Positions 1 to 7,291 are shown, counted from the first letter of the stretch. The stretch is 11,858 bases of DNA from an uncultured Clostridia bacterium (GCA_934645275.1 CAKUDW010000037.1:1-11858); one strand, 5' to 3'. Numbers and translations are program-made. Notes: a model not told the origin generated them from the sequence alone.

Positions 1-333
1 CTCCGGAACCGGTTCCGGTTCAACCGAAACTGGTTCAACGGGTGCTTCCGCAGCGCGCTCTAGCTCTCGGTCAAAATCGAACGACAGAGGCACGAATTCC
101 TCTTCCGCCTCCTTTTTTTCGGACGCACGCGCACTCTCATCGCCAAACAGACTCACAGGGCCGTCCGCTTCCGGCGCAAGCCCTGCCGCCGTTTCTGAAA
201 GCTTCGTTTCCGGCGCAAGCGCGGTTTTTCCAGCTTCATCCTGATCCGGAATCACAATCGCCGCGCCACAAAAGGGGCAAAACAGCATGTTGTCCATTAC
301 CCGCTTACCGCATTGTCCACAAAACACCGGCAT
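1..333 (-). CDS. Zinc-ribbon domain protein, C-terminus beyond left edge (partial)
   Basis: The visible 111 codons begin with a short zinc ribbon: CGQC (C5, C8) and CPFC (C19, C22) with 10 residues between the knuckles. This matches the small zinc ribbon found at the N-terminus of many Bacillota membrane or regulatory proteins. After about residue 30 the chain becomes an acidic, low-complexity linker rich in Glu, Ala and Pro, ending at the edge in a Val-Glu-Pro repeat. The folded C-terminal part is outside the window, so the function cannot be named. The ATG at 333 is chosen because the first cysteine is residue 5. A GGGGGAGGG stretch lies very close upstream and AAGGAG lies 16 nt upstream, so initiation may be inefficient or coupled. 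It starts 42 nt after the HEAT-like gene and is probably the last visible gene of the operon. Confidence 0.75.
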   Translation of the reverse strand, partial: MPVFCGQCGKRVMDNMLFCPFCGAAIVIPDQDEAGKTALAPETKLSETAAGLAPEADGPVSLFGDESARASEKKEAEEEFVPLSFDFDRELERAAEAPVEPVSVEPEPVPE

Positions 334-375
334 CACCCTCCCCCGCCTGCTCCTTTAAACTTGCATTCATCAAAT

Positions 376-1194
376 TCAAATATTGCGCAGCGCCTCAAAA
401 TCTGCATCGCCATAGAAGCTGCGCTCGTCCGCCACTTCGCCGCCAAGCGCCTCAACCGCATCGCGCAACTCGATGTAATCGTAATAACTGATGTCTGAAA
501 GGCGCATCATCTCCAGCATCGGTTCAATGGCGCGCGCATCCCCCAGCTTGCCCAGCAGCGACGCGTTCAACGCGCGATGCTCCGGCTCGTTTTTGAGACG
601 ATATACTAGGTAATTGTATATCCGCGAATCGCCCGGAAAATTACAGGCGATATCCAATATCAAAGTTTTCGCATAATCCGGCGCGCCTTCATAGCGATTC
701 AGCAACCGCCCGGCAGTCTCCGCTCCACGACTGCTGAGTATGTCCGCAGCCATATCGCAGATCTCGCTCTGTTCCTCGGCAGAAGCAACCAATTCTTCCA
801 AATACGCGTCAGCCCTGCGCGTGCCGATATCGCGCAGCAGTCCCAACGCTTCTGCGCGCAGGCCCTCGTCGCGCGCAGCGTCGCACAGTATGGCCGTCAG
901 GCGCTCAGCGCAAGGCTCGCCCAGCTGCACGATACGGCTGTAAAGCGGCTCATGCAGATTGACATTTGCCGTGTGATAACCCTCCAGCCCGTCAAGCAAC
1001 TCATCCGCATCTGAAAACCGTTCGAAGTAGCGCTCCGGCGTGCTGCCGTCCAACCAGTCAGCCGGCAGCGCAATCCACTCCGACATCATCTGGTTGTAGC
1101 TGTCCTCAATCTGCTGCTCGGTCAGACCCGGATGCGCCGCAATCCATTTTCGCGCATATTCGAAAAATTTCGCGTCAAAGTCAATGATTTTCAC
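376..1194 (-). CDS. HEAT-like helical repeat protein, function unknown
   Basis: This is a 272-residue, mostly helical, acidic protein. Residues 1-70 form an N-terminal segment with a Trp-rich stretch (W40, W47). From about 85 to 255 there are repeated helix pairs of HEAT type, with phrases such as LRAEALGLLRDIGTRRADAY and HRALNASLLGKLGDARAIEP. The second closely resembles a classical HEAT/PBS-lyase repeat. No catalytic motif, signal peptide or membrane segment is visible, so a cytoplasmic protein-binding scaffold is the likely role; this is inference. The start is a GTG at 1194, inside the end of the TPR gene (14-nt overlap), with GGAAG upstream. The same frame is open further upstream, but those residues are Arg/Cys/Trp-rich and are the shadow of the TPR gene. 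Translation is probably coupled to that gene. Confidence 0.75.
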   Translation of the reverse strand: MKIIDFDAKFFEYARKWIAAHPGLTEQQIEDSYNQMMSEWIALPADWLDGSTPERYFERFSDADELLDGLEGYHTANVNLHEPLYSRIVQLGEPCAERLTAILCDAARDEGLRAEALGLLRDIGTRRADAYLEELVASAEEQSEICDMAADILSSRGAETAGRLLNRYEGAPDYAKTLILDIACNFPGDSRIYNYLVYRLKNEPEHRALNASLLGKLGDARAIEPMLEMMRLSDISYYDYIELRDAVEALGGEVADERSFYGDADFEALRNI

Positions 1195-2881
1195 TCTGTT
1201 CTTCCCCCATTGCTTTCCCCAGCACGGCCGCCATGCGCCGCGCGTAGAACACCAGCCTGCGCCGCTCGCACGCAAACTGCCGCGCAAGTGCCTCCGGTTT
1301 AGGCTTTTCGCCATGGCCCAGCAGATAATTCCAGGCCAGTGCAGCCGCCGCTTCCTGCGTACACACCAATGGATCACTGCCGACGCCGCTTTCGCGATAC
1401 GCGCGCCACATCGCTGCAAGTCCGGTCTGTGCGCTGAGACCGTATTCCTGCTCCAGTATCTCGCCCGCAAAGCGCACCAGCTGGCGTTCACCCACGGGCA
1501 GCGATTTAAGCAGACTATCCGGTTCGGGCAGCCACGCGTCGCCTGCTTCCGCATCCGGCGGCATAAATTTAGACATGTCCGCCCCACGCAGTGAAAGGAA
1601 AAACGCGGCGTATGCCTTTGCAGACTGCAGTACGCCGCCGCGATAGAGCAGCTCGCGCACCGCGCTTTCCACGGCGGGATCATCCGTGGAGGCCAGCACC
1701 ATCATCGCAGCGCGGGCGCAATCCAGATCGCTCGAAGACGCGGCCCAGATCAGCAGATTCCGATATTCATTATCCGCAAGGCAACGCTCGACCGCAGCTT
1801 CCAGCCCGTTTGCCAGCGGCGCTGCCAGCATATCCACGCGGCGCGTAAATTCCTCTGGCGGTACATCGTAGACATAGTCCAGTTCAATCTGACCAAGTTT
1901 CCCTTTCTCTGCCGCCGCAAGATAGTACCTGGCGACGGTATCCTCAGGGTCAATGCGCAGTATCCGCTGCCAGAAGGGCAGCAGCGTTTCATCGGCCGCA
2001 CCGCTGAGCTTCAGCGCTACGGCGCGCACATGCAAAAGCGACTTTTCATGCGGCGTCTCGCGCAGCGCCATGCGCGCGGCCTCTGCCGCCTCCGCATGCA
2101 TGTCCATTTCACCCAGACTGAATATCAGCAGCCGCAGTTCCACATCCTGCGGCTTCATTTCTACGGCACGTCGAATGGTGCGGCGTGCCTCTGCTTCGCA
2201 ACCCGCCAGGCGAAATACCTGCGCTGCCAGGCACAGCGCGCGCACGCCCGCATCCTCATCGGAAACAATCTGCGCCGCCTGCGCTACCGCAGCGTCGCTG
2301 CGCCCCGTGAGCTTCAACGCCAGCGCATACATCGCGCGCATTTCCGGCTGATTCGCGTTGCGCTCAAGACTCTTTTCAAAGATGCGCACGGCTCGCTCCG
2401 TCTCGCCGCTGCGCAGCGCGTCGCATGCCCGAGCAGCGCCCCTGGACGCACGTCCCAGCCGCCGATCCAGCGGACGCTTCATCGCGCGCATATACTCGAT
2501 TTCGGCCGACAACCCAGTTGCATCCTCAATATACTCGTCATTGCCCGCGCATTTCTGATAGAGCATCAGCGCGCGCCGCGCCGATTCCAACTCGTTTCTG
2601 CTGAACTGGTTCAACGCCAATCCATAATAGCATTCGGCAGGGGCGCCGCCCCCGGCAATTATATCCAGCAAAATCCGGTTGGACAACTCATGGTAGCCCA
2701 TTTCGCAATAAAACTCCGCCAGATCCAGCAAATATTCGCGGTTATCGGGCGAATGCTCCACCGCCCTGCGCATCAGCTCCAGCGCATCCACCGGATTATT
2801 ATCGCGCATGTTTTTCATCGCCCGGTGATGCACATAGGCCGCGCTGCGCTTTATGCTGACAACTTTTGGATTCTGCTTCAT
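1181..2881 (-). CDS. Tetratricopeptide repeat protein
   Basis: This is a 566-residue helical protein. TPR-like helix pairs are visible at about residues 20-110, 150-245 and 245-325. Examples are DALELMRRAVEHSPDNREYL (residues 32-51), ERAVRIFEKSLERNANQPEM (162-181) and the DPEDTVARYYLAAAEKGKLG region (311-330). After about residue 335 the sequence stays helical but no longer fits the TPR pattern, so the C-terminal 230 residues are an unassigned domain. There is no signal peptide or membrane segment. TPR arrays usually bind other proteins; the partner here is unknown. Its ATG overlaps the hslO stop codon as ATGA, and the end of hslO supplies a GAGGG Shine-Dalgarno sequence. It overlaps the next gene by 14 nt. 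The tight packing suggests that hslO, this gene and the HEAT-like gene are made together. Confidence 0.85.
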   Translation of the reverse strand: MKQNPKVVSIKRSAAYVHHRAMKNMRDNNPVDALELMRRAVEHSPDNREYLLDLAEFYCEMGYHELSNRILLDIIAGGGAPAECYYGLALNQFSRNELESARRALMLYQKCAGNDEYIEDATGLSAEIEYMRAMKRPLDRRLGRASRGAARACDALRSGETERAVRIFEKSLERNANQPEMRAMYALALKLTGRSDAAVAQAAQIVSDEDAGVRALCLAAQVFRLAGCEAEARRTIRRAVEMKPQDVELRLLIFSLGEMDMHAEAAEAARMALRETPHEKSLLHVRAVALKLSGAADETLLPFWQRILRIDPEDTVARYYLAAAEKGKLGQIELDYVYDVPPEEFTRRVDMLAAPLANGLEAAVERCLADNEYRNLLIWAASSSDLDCARAAMMVLASTDDPAVESAVRELLYRGGVLQSAKAYAAFFLSLRGADMSKFMPPDAEAGDAWLPEPDSLLKSLPVGERQLVRFAGEILEQEYGLSAQTGLAAMWRAYRESGVGSDPLVCTQEAAAALAWNYLLGHGEKPKPEALARQFACERRRLVFYARRMAAVLGKAMGEEQSENH

Positions 2882-3777
2882 TTTCCCTCCCGAATCGTCG
2901 CCGCCTCAAGCAGCATTTTCAGGTCATCCTCCGAGAATTTATAGCGCTTCAGACAGAAATGACAATCCACCTGTGCGCCATGCTGCTCGTCAATCATGCT
3001 CTGCAATTCCTGCGAGCCAAGCGTAACGAGCATGCGTTCAATGCGTTCGCGGCCGCAATCGCAGCGATAGCGCGGCACGCGCTTTTCCAGAATCTTCGGC
3101 TGCAAATGCATCAACAGCTGATCCACCGCGCCCTCTAAATGGTATTCCTTCATCGTGCCCGAAATATCAGCGAACATGCCCGCGCTGTTTTCAATGGATG
3201 CAATGGCGGCCTCCGAAGCACCGGGCATCATCTGTATGATGAGCCCACCTGCGGCCTCTACGCACGTATCGTCCACCAGCACGCCCAAAGACACCAGCGA
3301 GGGTGTCTGTTCGGATGCGGTGAAATACATGGCAAAATCCTCGGCGATTTCACCGGACACCAATCTAACCTGGCCCACATATGGCTCACGCAAGCCCAGA
3401 TCCTTCACGACTGTCATCCGCCCGTCGCGGCCGACTGCCGCACCTACGGGCAGTTTTTTGCCAGTGCGCGGCAGATCAACGCCGGGATTATCCACGTAGC
3501 CCTTTACAGTTAGATCTCCATGCGCCACGGCGAGCACCGTGCCGATTGGTCCGCCGCCCTTAATCTGAACGCTGACGGATTCGCCATCGTTCTTGAGCAT
3601 GCTTCCCATCATCGCCGCTGCGGTAAGCGTACGCCCAAGCGCCGCCGTAGCGATGCGCGAAAGGCGGTGAATATCCATTGCGCGCTGCACCAACGCCGTG
3701 CTCTCGATCAAAATTGCGCGTGCCTGTCCGTTCAACAGTGAAATATCATAAATGCCGTCGCATCTGTTTGCTTCCAT
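2878..3777 (-). CDS. hslO: Hsp33 family redox-regulated chaperone
   Basis: This encodes Hsp33, a cytoplasmic holdase that binds unfolding proteins under oxidative stress and is switched on by disulfide formation and zinc release. The 299 residues match the family's usual length of about 290-300. The C-terminal redox switch is intact: CDC at C239/C241 and CHFC at C272/C275, the CxC plus CxxC zinc site of the family. The N-terminal region carries typical Hsp33 phrases, for example GRTLTAAAMMGSMLK, KGGGPIGTVLAVA and the GYVDNP motif. The ATG at 3777 is chosen because GGAGG lies about 9 nt upstream. An in-frame ATG at 3801 would add eight residues but overlaps the methyltransferase stop and would bury this Shine-Dalgarno site. 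It is the second gene of the operon, 20 nt after the methyltransferase. Confidence 0.95.
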   Translation of the reverse strand: MEANRCDGIYDISLLNGQARAILIESTALVQRAMDIHRLSRIATAALGRTLTAAAMMGSMLKNDGESVSVQIKGGGPIGTVLAVAHGDLTVKGYVDNPGVDLPRTGKKLPVGAAVGRDGRMTVVKDLGLREPYVGQVRLVSGEIAEDFAMYFTASEQTPSLVSLGVLVDDTCVEAAGGLIIQMMPGASEAAIASIENSAGMFADISGTMKEYHLEGAVDQLLMHLQPKILEKRVPRYRCDCGRERIERMLVTLGSQELQSMIDEQHGAQVDCHFCLKRYKFSEDDLKMLLEAATIREGK

Positions 3778-3797
3778 GGTTCTTTTACCTCCAAATA

Positions 3798-4538
3798 TCA
3801 TTGCCTGCGTGCCGAAAAGTGCAGGCGCTGCTCGTCGGCCGCAGGCGGCGCAAAGCGGCGGTCGCCATAGACCTGAATATCTGAAAAGCCCGCCGCCGTC
3901 AGCGCCTGAACCAATTGCTCCGGTTCGTAGGCGCGCTGCCGGTGCGTCTCCGTCACGCGGCGGTACAGGCCATCGTCCTGTCGTATGTAAAAACTGATGT
4001 CCATCGTCAGGATGTCACCGTCAAGCCGGTTTTGCCAAAGATAGGCAGCTTCGTCGCGCTCTTCACCATAAAACTGCCCGTCAAGCACATGGCGCAGTTT
4101 GTAGGCTGAGGATACGTCAAAGGCCAGCGCGCCGCCGGGCTTCAGCGCAGCATGCGCCGCGCGGAAAAAAGCGCCGAGTCGCGCATCCGTCGTCAGATAG
4201 TTTACACCGTCGCAAGCGCAGGTAAGCGCGTCCACTGGCCGCGGTAATTCGAGCTTCGCCATGTCCTGACACACGAAGCGCGCCTGAACGCCCCTTTGAC
4301 GGGCCTTCCGGCTCGCCAGTTCCAGCATTTCCCGGGAAATGTCCACACCAGTCACTTTGGATACGCGCCCGGCGAATTCCAGCGTCATGGAACCGGTGCC
4401 ACAGGCACAGTCGCACAGCGAGGCAAGCAGCTGCCGGTCTGCGCCGAGCAACTTCATATAATAATCGGCCCACGCCGGATAATCGTAATCATCCATCAGG
4501 AGATCATAGATACCGGCAAAGCCATCATATGCCTGCAT
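3798..4538 (-). CDS. Class I SAM-dependent methyltransferase
   Basis: This is a Rossmann-fold methyltransferase of about 246 residues. The SAM-binding motif I is CACGTGS (residues 44-50), the acidic end of strand 2 is D66 in VTGVDIS, and motif IV is probably the CACDGVNYL stretch near 108-115, followed by ALKPGGALAFDV (131-142). The substrate cannot be read from the sequence. The N-terminal YDGFAGIYDLLMDDYDYPAW pattern is typical of a common Bacillota group of small-molecule or unassigned methyltransferases, often found near housekeeping genes. Two starts are possible: the ATG at 4538, 11 nt after GGAG, or a TTG at 4544, 5 nt after it. I prefer the ATG. It is the first gene of the leftward operon, about 35 nt from the predicted transcription start, and lies just before hslO. 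Confidence 0.88.
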   Translation of the reverse strand: MQAYDGFAGIYDLLMDDYDYPAWADYYMKLLGADRQLLASLCDCACGTGSMTLEFAGRVSKVTGVDISREMLELASRKARQRGVQARFVCQDMAKLELPRPVDALTCACDGVNYLTTDARLGAFFRAAHAALKPGGALAFDVSSAYKLRHVLDGQFYGEERDEAAYLWQNRLDGDILTMDISFYIRQDDGLYRRVTETHRQRAYEPEQLVQALTAAGFSDIQVYGDRRFAPPAADEQRLHFSARRQ

Positions 4539-4578
4539 GCGCAATGCAACTCCTTTTCAAGCCAATATACCATTATAC

Positions 4579-4607
4579 ATTGTATCATACCCGGCTCGAA
4601 TTGACAA
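4579..4607 (-). promoter_or_regulatory. SigA-type promoter of the methyltransferase-hslO operon
   Basis: Read on the minus strand, TTGTCA (4607-4602) and TACAAT (4584-4579) are separated by exactly 17 nt. TG stands one base before the -10 box, giving an extended -10. A second TATAAT-like box lies 7 nt further downstream (4577-4572). Transcription would start near 4572, leaving a leader of about 30 nt. Confidence 0.75.
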
Positions 4608-4690
4608 TAAATGCAAGAAACTTTCATGCCAGCGTCAACTGATAACCAAATTCTAACCCGATTGAATCTGAATTAAACCCAAGGTTCTGT

Positions 4691-4696
4691 TATAGT
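4691..4696 (+). promoter_or_regulatory. Probable extended -10 promoter of the HAD phosphatase gene
   Basis: TATAGT preceded by TG and one base (4688-4690) forms an extended -10 element. At 17-nt spacing the -35 position holds only CTGAAT, a weak match, as is common for extended -10 promoters. It lies about 32 nt upstream of the start codon at 4728 and diverges from the promoter at 4579-4607. Confidence 0.45.
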
Positions 4697-4727
4697 GAAA
4701 TCAAACAAAAAGTGGAGCAGATAAACC

Positions 4728-5378
4728 ATGAAATACGAACTTGTGATATTCGACCTGGACGGCACCATTCTGAACACGCTGGGCGATCTGGCAGGCGCGG
4801 TCAACCACGCGCTGAGCGCTCACGGTTTTCCCACACACGACGTGGAAGACATCCGCCGCTTTATCGGCAACGGCGTATCGAACCTGATGCGACGCGCGCT
4901 GCCCGCAGGCACATCTGACGCAACGCACGCCGAAGTGCTGGCCGAATTCAAGGCATACTACCGCGAGCACATGAACGACCTGACCCGTCCTTACGACGGT
5001 ATAATCGATCTGCTCGGCGCGCTGCGCGCCGCGGGCGTGAAGGTTGGCGTCAATTCCAACAAGTTTGACGCTGCGCTTCAAAATCTGTGCCATATCCATT
5101 TCAGCGGTCAATACGACATGGCCATGGGCGAATGCGAAACCACGCCGCGCAAGCCCGATCCGACGGCGGCTCAACGCATCATGGCCACGTTAGGCGCCGC
5201 ACCAGAGCGCAGCATCTATGTCGGCGATAGCGCCGTGGACATCGAAACTGCCCGAAACGCGGGCATGGACGCCGCGTGGGTCGGCTGGGGGTTCAGGACA
5301 CGCGCGGAAATGGCCGATATTAATCTGCCCAACGCATTTGACAGCGTGAACGCGCTGAAAGATTTTCTGCTGAGTTAA
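4728..5378 (+). CDS. gph: HAD family phosphatase, phosphoglycolate phosphatase type
   Basis: This is a 216-residue haloacid dehalogenase superfamily hydrolase. All four HAD motifs are present: motif I FDLDGT with nucleophile D9 and acid/base D11, motif II VNSNK with S110, motif III K142 in RKPDP, and motif IV GDSAVDIETA with D167 and D171 for Mg2+. The helical cap between residues 15 and 90 is the C1 type of the Gph/PGMB group. The likely reaction is dephosphorylation of 2-phosphoglycolate or a related small phosphate ester. HAD enzymes of this group are hard to assign by sequence, so the substrate and the symbol are tentative. The GTGGAG Shine-Dalgarno site stands about 10 nt before the ATG. 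The gene appears to be transcribed alone and converges on the isomerase gene across a strong hairpin. Confidence 0.88.
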   Translation: MKYELVIFDLDGTILNTLGDLAGAVNHALSAHGFPTHDVEDIRRFIGNGVSNLMRRALPAGTSDATHAEVLAEFKAYYREHMNDLTRPYDGIIDLLGALRAAGVKVGVNSNKFDAALQNLCHIHFSGQYDMAMGECETTPRKPDPTAAQRIMATLGAAPERSIYVGDSAVDIETARNAGMDAAWVGWGFRTRAEMADINLPNAFDSVNALKDFLLS

Positions 5379-5458
5379 GCATTGTAGACGTATTCTTTTT
5401 TGGAGCCGCCGGCTTGCAAAGCTTCAGTATTTACTGATTCTTATCATTATATATAGAC

Positions 5459-5485
5459 ATGGCCGCCGGTAAAACCGGCGGCCAT
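5459..5485. terminator. 12-bp GC-rich hairpin between convergent genes
   Basis: A perfect inverted repeat has 12-bp arms (5459-5470 and 5474-5485, core GGCCGCCGGT) and an AAA loop. It lies between the ends of the phosphatase and isomerase genes and could stop transcription from both sides. Neither strand has a clean U-run after it: the plus strand continues TAAAACC and the minus strand GUCUAUAUAUAAU. It is therefore a U-poor terminator or an RNA-end stabiliser. Confidence 0.6.
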
Positions 5486-5496
5486 TAAAACCATCG

Positions 5497-6177
5497 TCAG
5501 TCCAGAATTCGATACTCGTTGCACAGCGGATGCAGCGCAGGTTCATCCTCCTCAACATCCGCAAACCGCGCAGTGGATTCCAGAAAGTAGTTGTCGGTAT
5601 TGTCGTCGTTGACCTTGGAAACTTCGCCGACCACCAAATCGCCCATGCCCGGCTTCGGCCCAAAGATATGTGCCACATACGGTTTCAGGCTAATGCTGTT
5701 GCCGGGATACACCAGTATCTCCTCGCCCGCCTTGAATGTGCGCTCAATGCCGTCCATGAACACGTGTACGTCGGTATCAAGCTGGTTGCCCGCTTCGTCC
5801 GCATTCCACAGATATACGGCCAACACGCCGTTTGCGCGGTTGATGATATCCTCAGTCTTGAACACGTGATAGTGCTTGGGCAGACGCTGGCCCTCCTTCA
5901 TTACGATATACTTCTCGCAATAGGGTACGCCGACGCTATCGTCGTTCATGTCGCCGTTACGCACGGTATAGAGCACTGCGCCGACGGTGGAAAAATCGCC
6001 GGTGCCAAAATCAGTAATATCCCAGCCAAGCATGACCTTTTTAATGGTTTCCAGCTCGTCCGCATGCGCTTTCCAGGCATCCATATCCCAATAAGCATAC
6101 TCCGGCAGTCGAATATTGTTTTTCTTCAGAAGCTCGTCCGCCCACTTGATGGCGGCATTGATTTCAGATCTTTTCAT
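5497..6177 (-). CDS. D-lyxose/D-mannose isomerase (D-lyxose ketol-isomerase family)
   Basis: This 226-residue cupin-type sugar isomerase interconverts D-lyxose with D-xylulose, and in many members D-mannose with D-fructose. Family marks are the start MKRSEINAAIKWADELL, the LGWDITDFGTGDF block (50-62), and the metal-site residues H102 and H104 (KHYHVFKTEDI), E109 and H170 (YVAHIFGP), which fit the family's His-His-Glu-His divalent metal site. The length matches the family's usual 225-230. The ATG at 6177 is preceded by AGGAGGAG at a good distance. Upstream in-frame codons are open to 6264 but lack family residues. No sugar transporter or kinase is adjacent, so the physiological sugar is uncertain. 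Its own promoter, a palindrome at the start site and a leader of about 170 nt suggest separate regulation. Confidence 0.92.
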   Translation of the reverse strand: MKRSEINAAIKWADELLKKNNIRLPEYAYWDMDAWKAHADELETIKKVMLGWDITDFGTGDFSTVGAVLYTVRNGDMNDDSVGVPYCEKYIVMKEGQRLPKHYHVFKTEDIINRANGVLAVYLWNADEAGNQLDTDVHVFMDGIERTFKAGEEILVYPGNSISLKPYVAHIFGPKPGMGDLVVGEVSKVNDDNTDNYFLESTARFADVEEDEPALHPLCNEYRILD

Positions 6178-6302
6178 TTTGACTCTCCTCCTGTTCTCAA
6201 ATCTGCCGTCTTCGCAATGTCCGCATGACCAATCGAGGTATAACCAGCTATGTGCGCATTGCACTTCGCCTTGTATGCCTCGCCATGCGGCGACCCGTCC
6301 AT
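6174..6302 (-). CDS. Possible upstream open reading frame in the isomerase leader
   Basis: A 42-codon frame lies within the isomerase leader and begins MDGSPHGEAYKAKCNAHIAG. Its TGA overlaps the isomerase ATG as ATGA, the same junction used by hslO/TPR and by the pair at 7939. The Shine-Dalgarno site in front of it is weak (CGAGAA) and I recognise no family. A chance open frame of this length is quite possible. Confidence 0.2.
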   Translation of the reverse strand: MDGSPHGEAYKAKCNAHIAGYTSIGHADIAKTADLRTGGESK

Positions 6303-6337
6303 TTCTCGGCAGATATTCACGCGTTCGCCCCCGTTTA

Positions 6338-6347
6338 AGAGCGCTCT
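6338..6347. promoter_or_regulatory. 10-bp palindrome at the isomerase transcription start, possible operator
   Basis: AGAGCGCTCT is a perfect palindrome with a central CG, directly after the predicted start near 6348 on the minus strand. LacI/CcpA family regulators bind palindromes with a central CG, and this site partly resembles a catabolite-responsive element. The regulator is not in the window. Confidence 0.35.
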
Positions 6348-6354
6348 GTTTTTA

Positions 6355-6383
6355 AGTATAGCGCAAACCGCCTACAAAATCAA
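6355..6383 (-). promoter_or_regulatory. SigA-type promoter of the D-lyxose isomerase gene
   Basis: On the minus strand TTGATT (6383-6378) and TATACT (6360-6355) are separated by exactly 17 nt. Transcription would start near 6348, giving a leader of about 170 nt before the ATG at 6177. Confidence 0.65.
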
Positions 6384-6418
6384 CTGTTAAGTTTCCAAGT
6401 CTGACTTTACCTTTGAGT

Positions 6419-6467
6419 CGCCCCAAACAATGTTTTTAGGGGCGCGATATCCATTTTCGCACCCCTA
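6419..6467. repeat. Two overlapping, mutually exclusive hairpins
   Basis: One hairpin pairs CGCCCC (6419-6424) with GGGGCG (6439-6444), plus an inner AAAC/GTTT stem. The other pairs TAGGGG (6437-6442) with CCCCTA (6462-6467), plus an inner GCGA/TCGC stem across one mismatch. Both need 6439-6444, so only one can form at a time. They lie about 100-145 nt after the response regulator stop and upstream of the isomerase promoter. No U-run follows on the minus strand. Confidence 0.4.
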
Positions 6468-6563
6468 CATTTTAAATGACAAAACCAGGAAAAACCAATT
6501 TGGGCGATTCCGTGAGTTACGAATAAATACGACCAACAAATAATTCTTCTGAACCGCGCCTTT

Positions 6564-7271
6564 TCATTCGCCATCAAGCTCAAACCGATAGCCCACGCCC
6601 CACACGGTGCGAATATCCCAGCCATTGCCGGGCTTACACAGTTTAGCGCGAATGCGCTTGATATGGCTATCCACCGCGCGGGTATCACCCAGATAGTCGT
6701 AGCCCCATATGCTTTGCAGCAAGTGTTCACGGCTGAACACCATGCCTGGATTGCTGGCCAGTGCCCACAGGATTTCGGTTTCCTTGGGCGTGCAGGGCAC
6801 GACTTGGCCGCCCAGCTTGATGACATAGGAATTCATATCTATATCCAGATTACCGGCCACCAAATGCGATGCACGCACCGGCTCGGCCGTTTCATGAATG
6901 CGCCTCAACACCGCCTTGACGCGGGCCACCACTTCGCGCTCACTGAACGGCTTGGCAATATAATCGTCCGCACCCAGTTCCAGCCCAAGCAAGCGGTCAA
7001 ATTCCTCCGCCTTGGCGCTGAGCATGATAATGGGTACATTGGATTCCTTTCGTATTTCTCGGCAGACCATCAGTCCGTCCCTTTTAGGCATCATCACATC
7101 CAACACCACGATATCCGGGCGCAGCTTGCGAATAGCGTCCAGCGCTTCCTCGCCGTCATAGGCCGAGAGAACCTGATAGCCTTCCCTGCGAAAGGCCTCG
7201 TCGAGCGTCTGATGCACGCTCGCCTCGTCGTCCGCCACCAAAACGCGGTATCCGCTCTGTCTTGCTTCCAT
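6564..7271 (-). CDS. OmpR/PhoB family response regulator
   Basis: This 235-residue two-component DNA-binding response regulator has a receiver domain at 8-124, with acidic pair D14/D15, phospho-acceptor D58 (VVLDVMMPKRDG), switch residue S85 and K107 (KPF). A winged-helix DNA-binding domain occupies about 137-232, including the TPKETEILWAL strand-helix and the RAVDSHIKRIRAKL recognition helix. It would be phosphorylated by a sensor kinase and bind promoter DNA. No kinase gene is adjacent: the next gene leftward is the isomerase, and the opposite side is divergent. It is therefore an orphan here and its target is unknown. The ATG at 7271 is chosen because GGGAGGTGAT stands directly upstream at normal spacing; in-frame codons further up lack receiver-domain residues. 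Confidence 0.93.
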   Translation of the reverse strand: MEARQSGYRVLVADDEASVHQTLDEAFRREGYQVLSAYDGEEALDAIRKLRPDIVVLDVMMPKRDGLMVCREIRKESNVPIIMLSAKAEEFDRLLGLELGADDYIAKPFSEREVVARVKAVLRRIHETAEPVRASHLVAGNLDIDMNSYVIKLGGQVVPCTPKETEILWALASNPGMVFSREHLLQSIWGYDYLGDTRAVDSHIKRIRAKLCKPGNGWDIRTVWGVGYRFELDGE

Positions 7272-7291
7272 ATCATCACCTCCCTGTCTGT

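Larger units (their letters stand above)
6178..6563. other. Non-coding stretch between response regulator and isomerase
   Basis: In these 386 bases I see no convincing gene apart from the weak upstream frame at 6174-6302. The part near the isomerase holds its leader, the palindrome at 6338-6347 and the promoter at 6355-6383. The part near the response regulator holds two overlapping hairpins at 6419-6467. The remaining AT-rich segment at about 6470-6560 shows nothing I can name. Confidence 0.6.

Noticed and set aside
42..491. Plus-strand open frame of 149 codons at the left edge
   Set aside because: It is Pro/Arg/His-rich and opposite the zinc-ribbon gene, whose CxxC motifs and frame are clear.
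1195..1683. N-terminal extension of the HEAT-like protein
   Set aside because: The extension is rich in Arg, Cys and Trp and lies inside the TPR gene. The GTG at 1194 marks the change to normal composition and has a ribosome-binding site.
2030..2944. Plus-strand open frame of 304 codons antisense to the TPR gene
   Set aside because: It is rich in Arg, His and Gln with no family pattern, and lies opposite a well-supported gene. High GC in the real gene keeps the opposite strand open.
4601..4606. TTGACA on the plus strand as -35 box of the phosphatase gene
   Set aside because: No -10 box lies 16-18 nt downstream. Its complement supplies the -35 of the minus-strand operon promoter, which has a good -10.
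4539..4727. Riboswitch or T-box leader in the divergent region
   Set aside because: The leaders are only about 30 nt long on each side and hold no conserved switch structure that I can see.
5530..6228. Plus-strand open frame of 232 codons antisense to the isomerase gene
   Set aside because: The minus-strand isomerase has a full family match with metal residues; the plus-strand frame has no recognisable domain.
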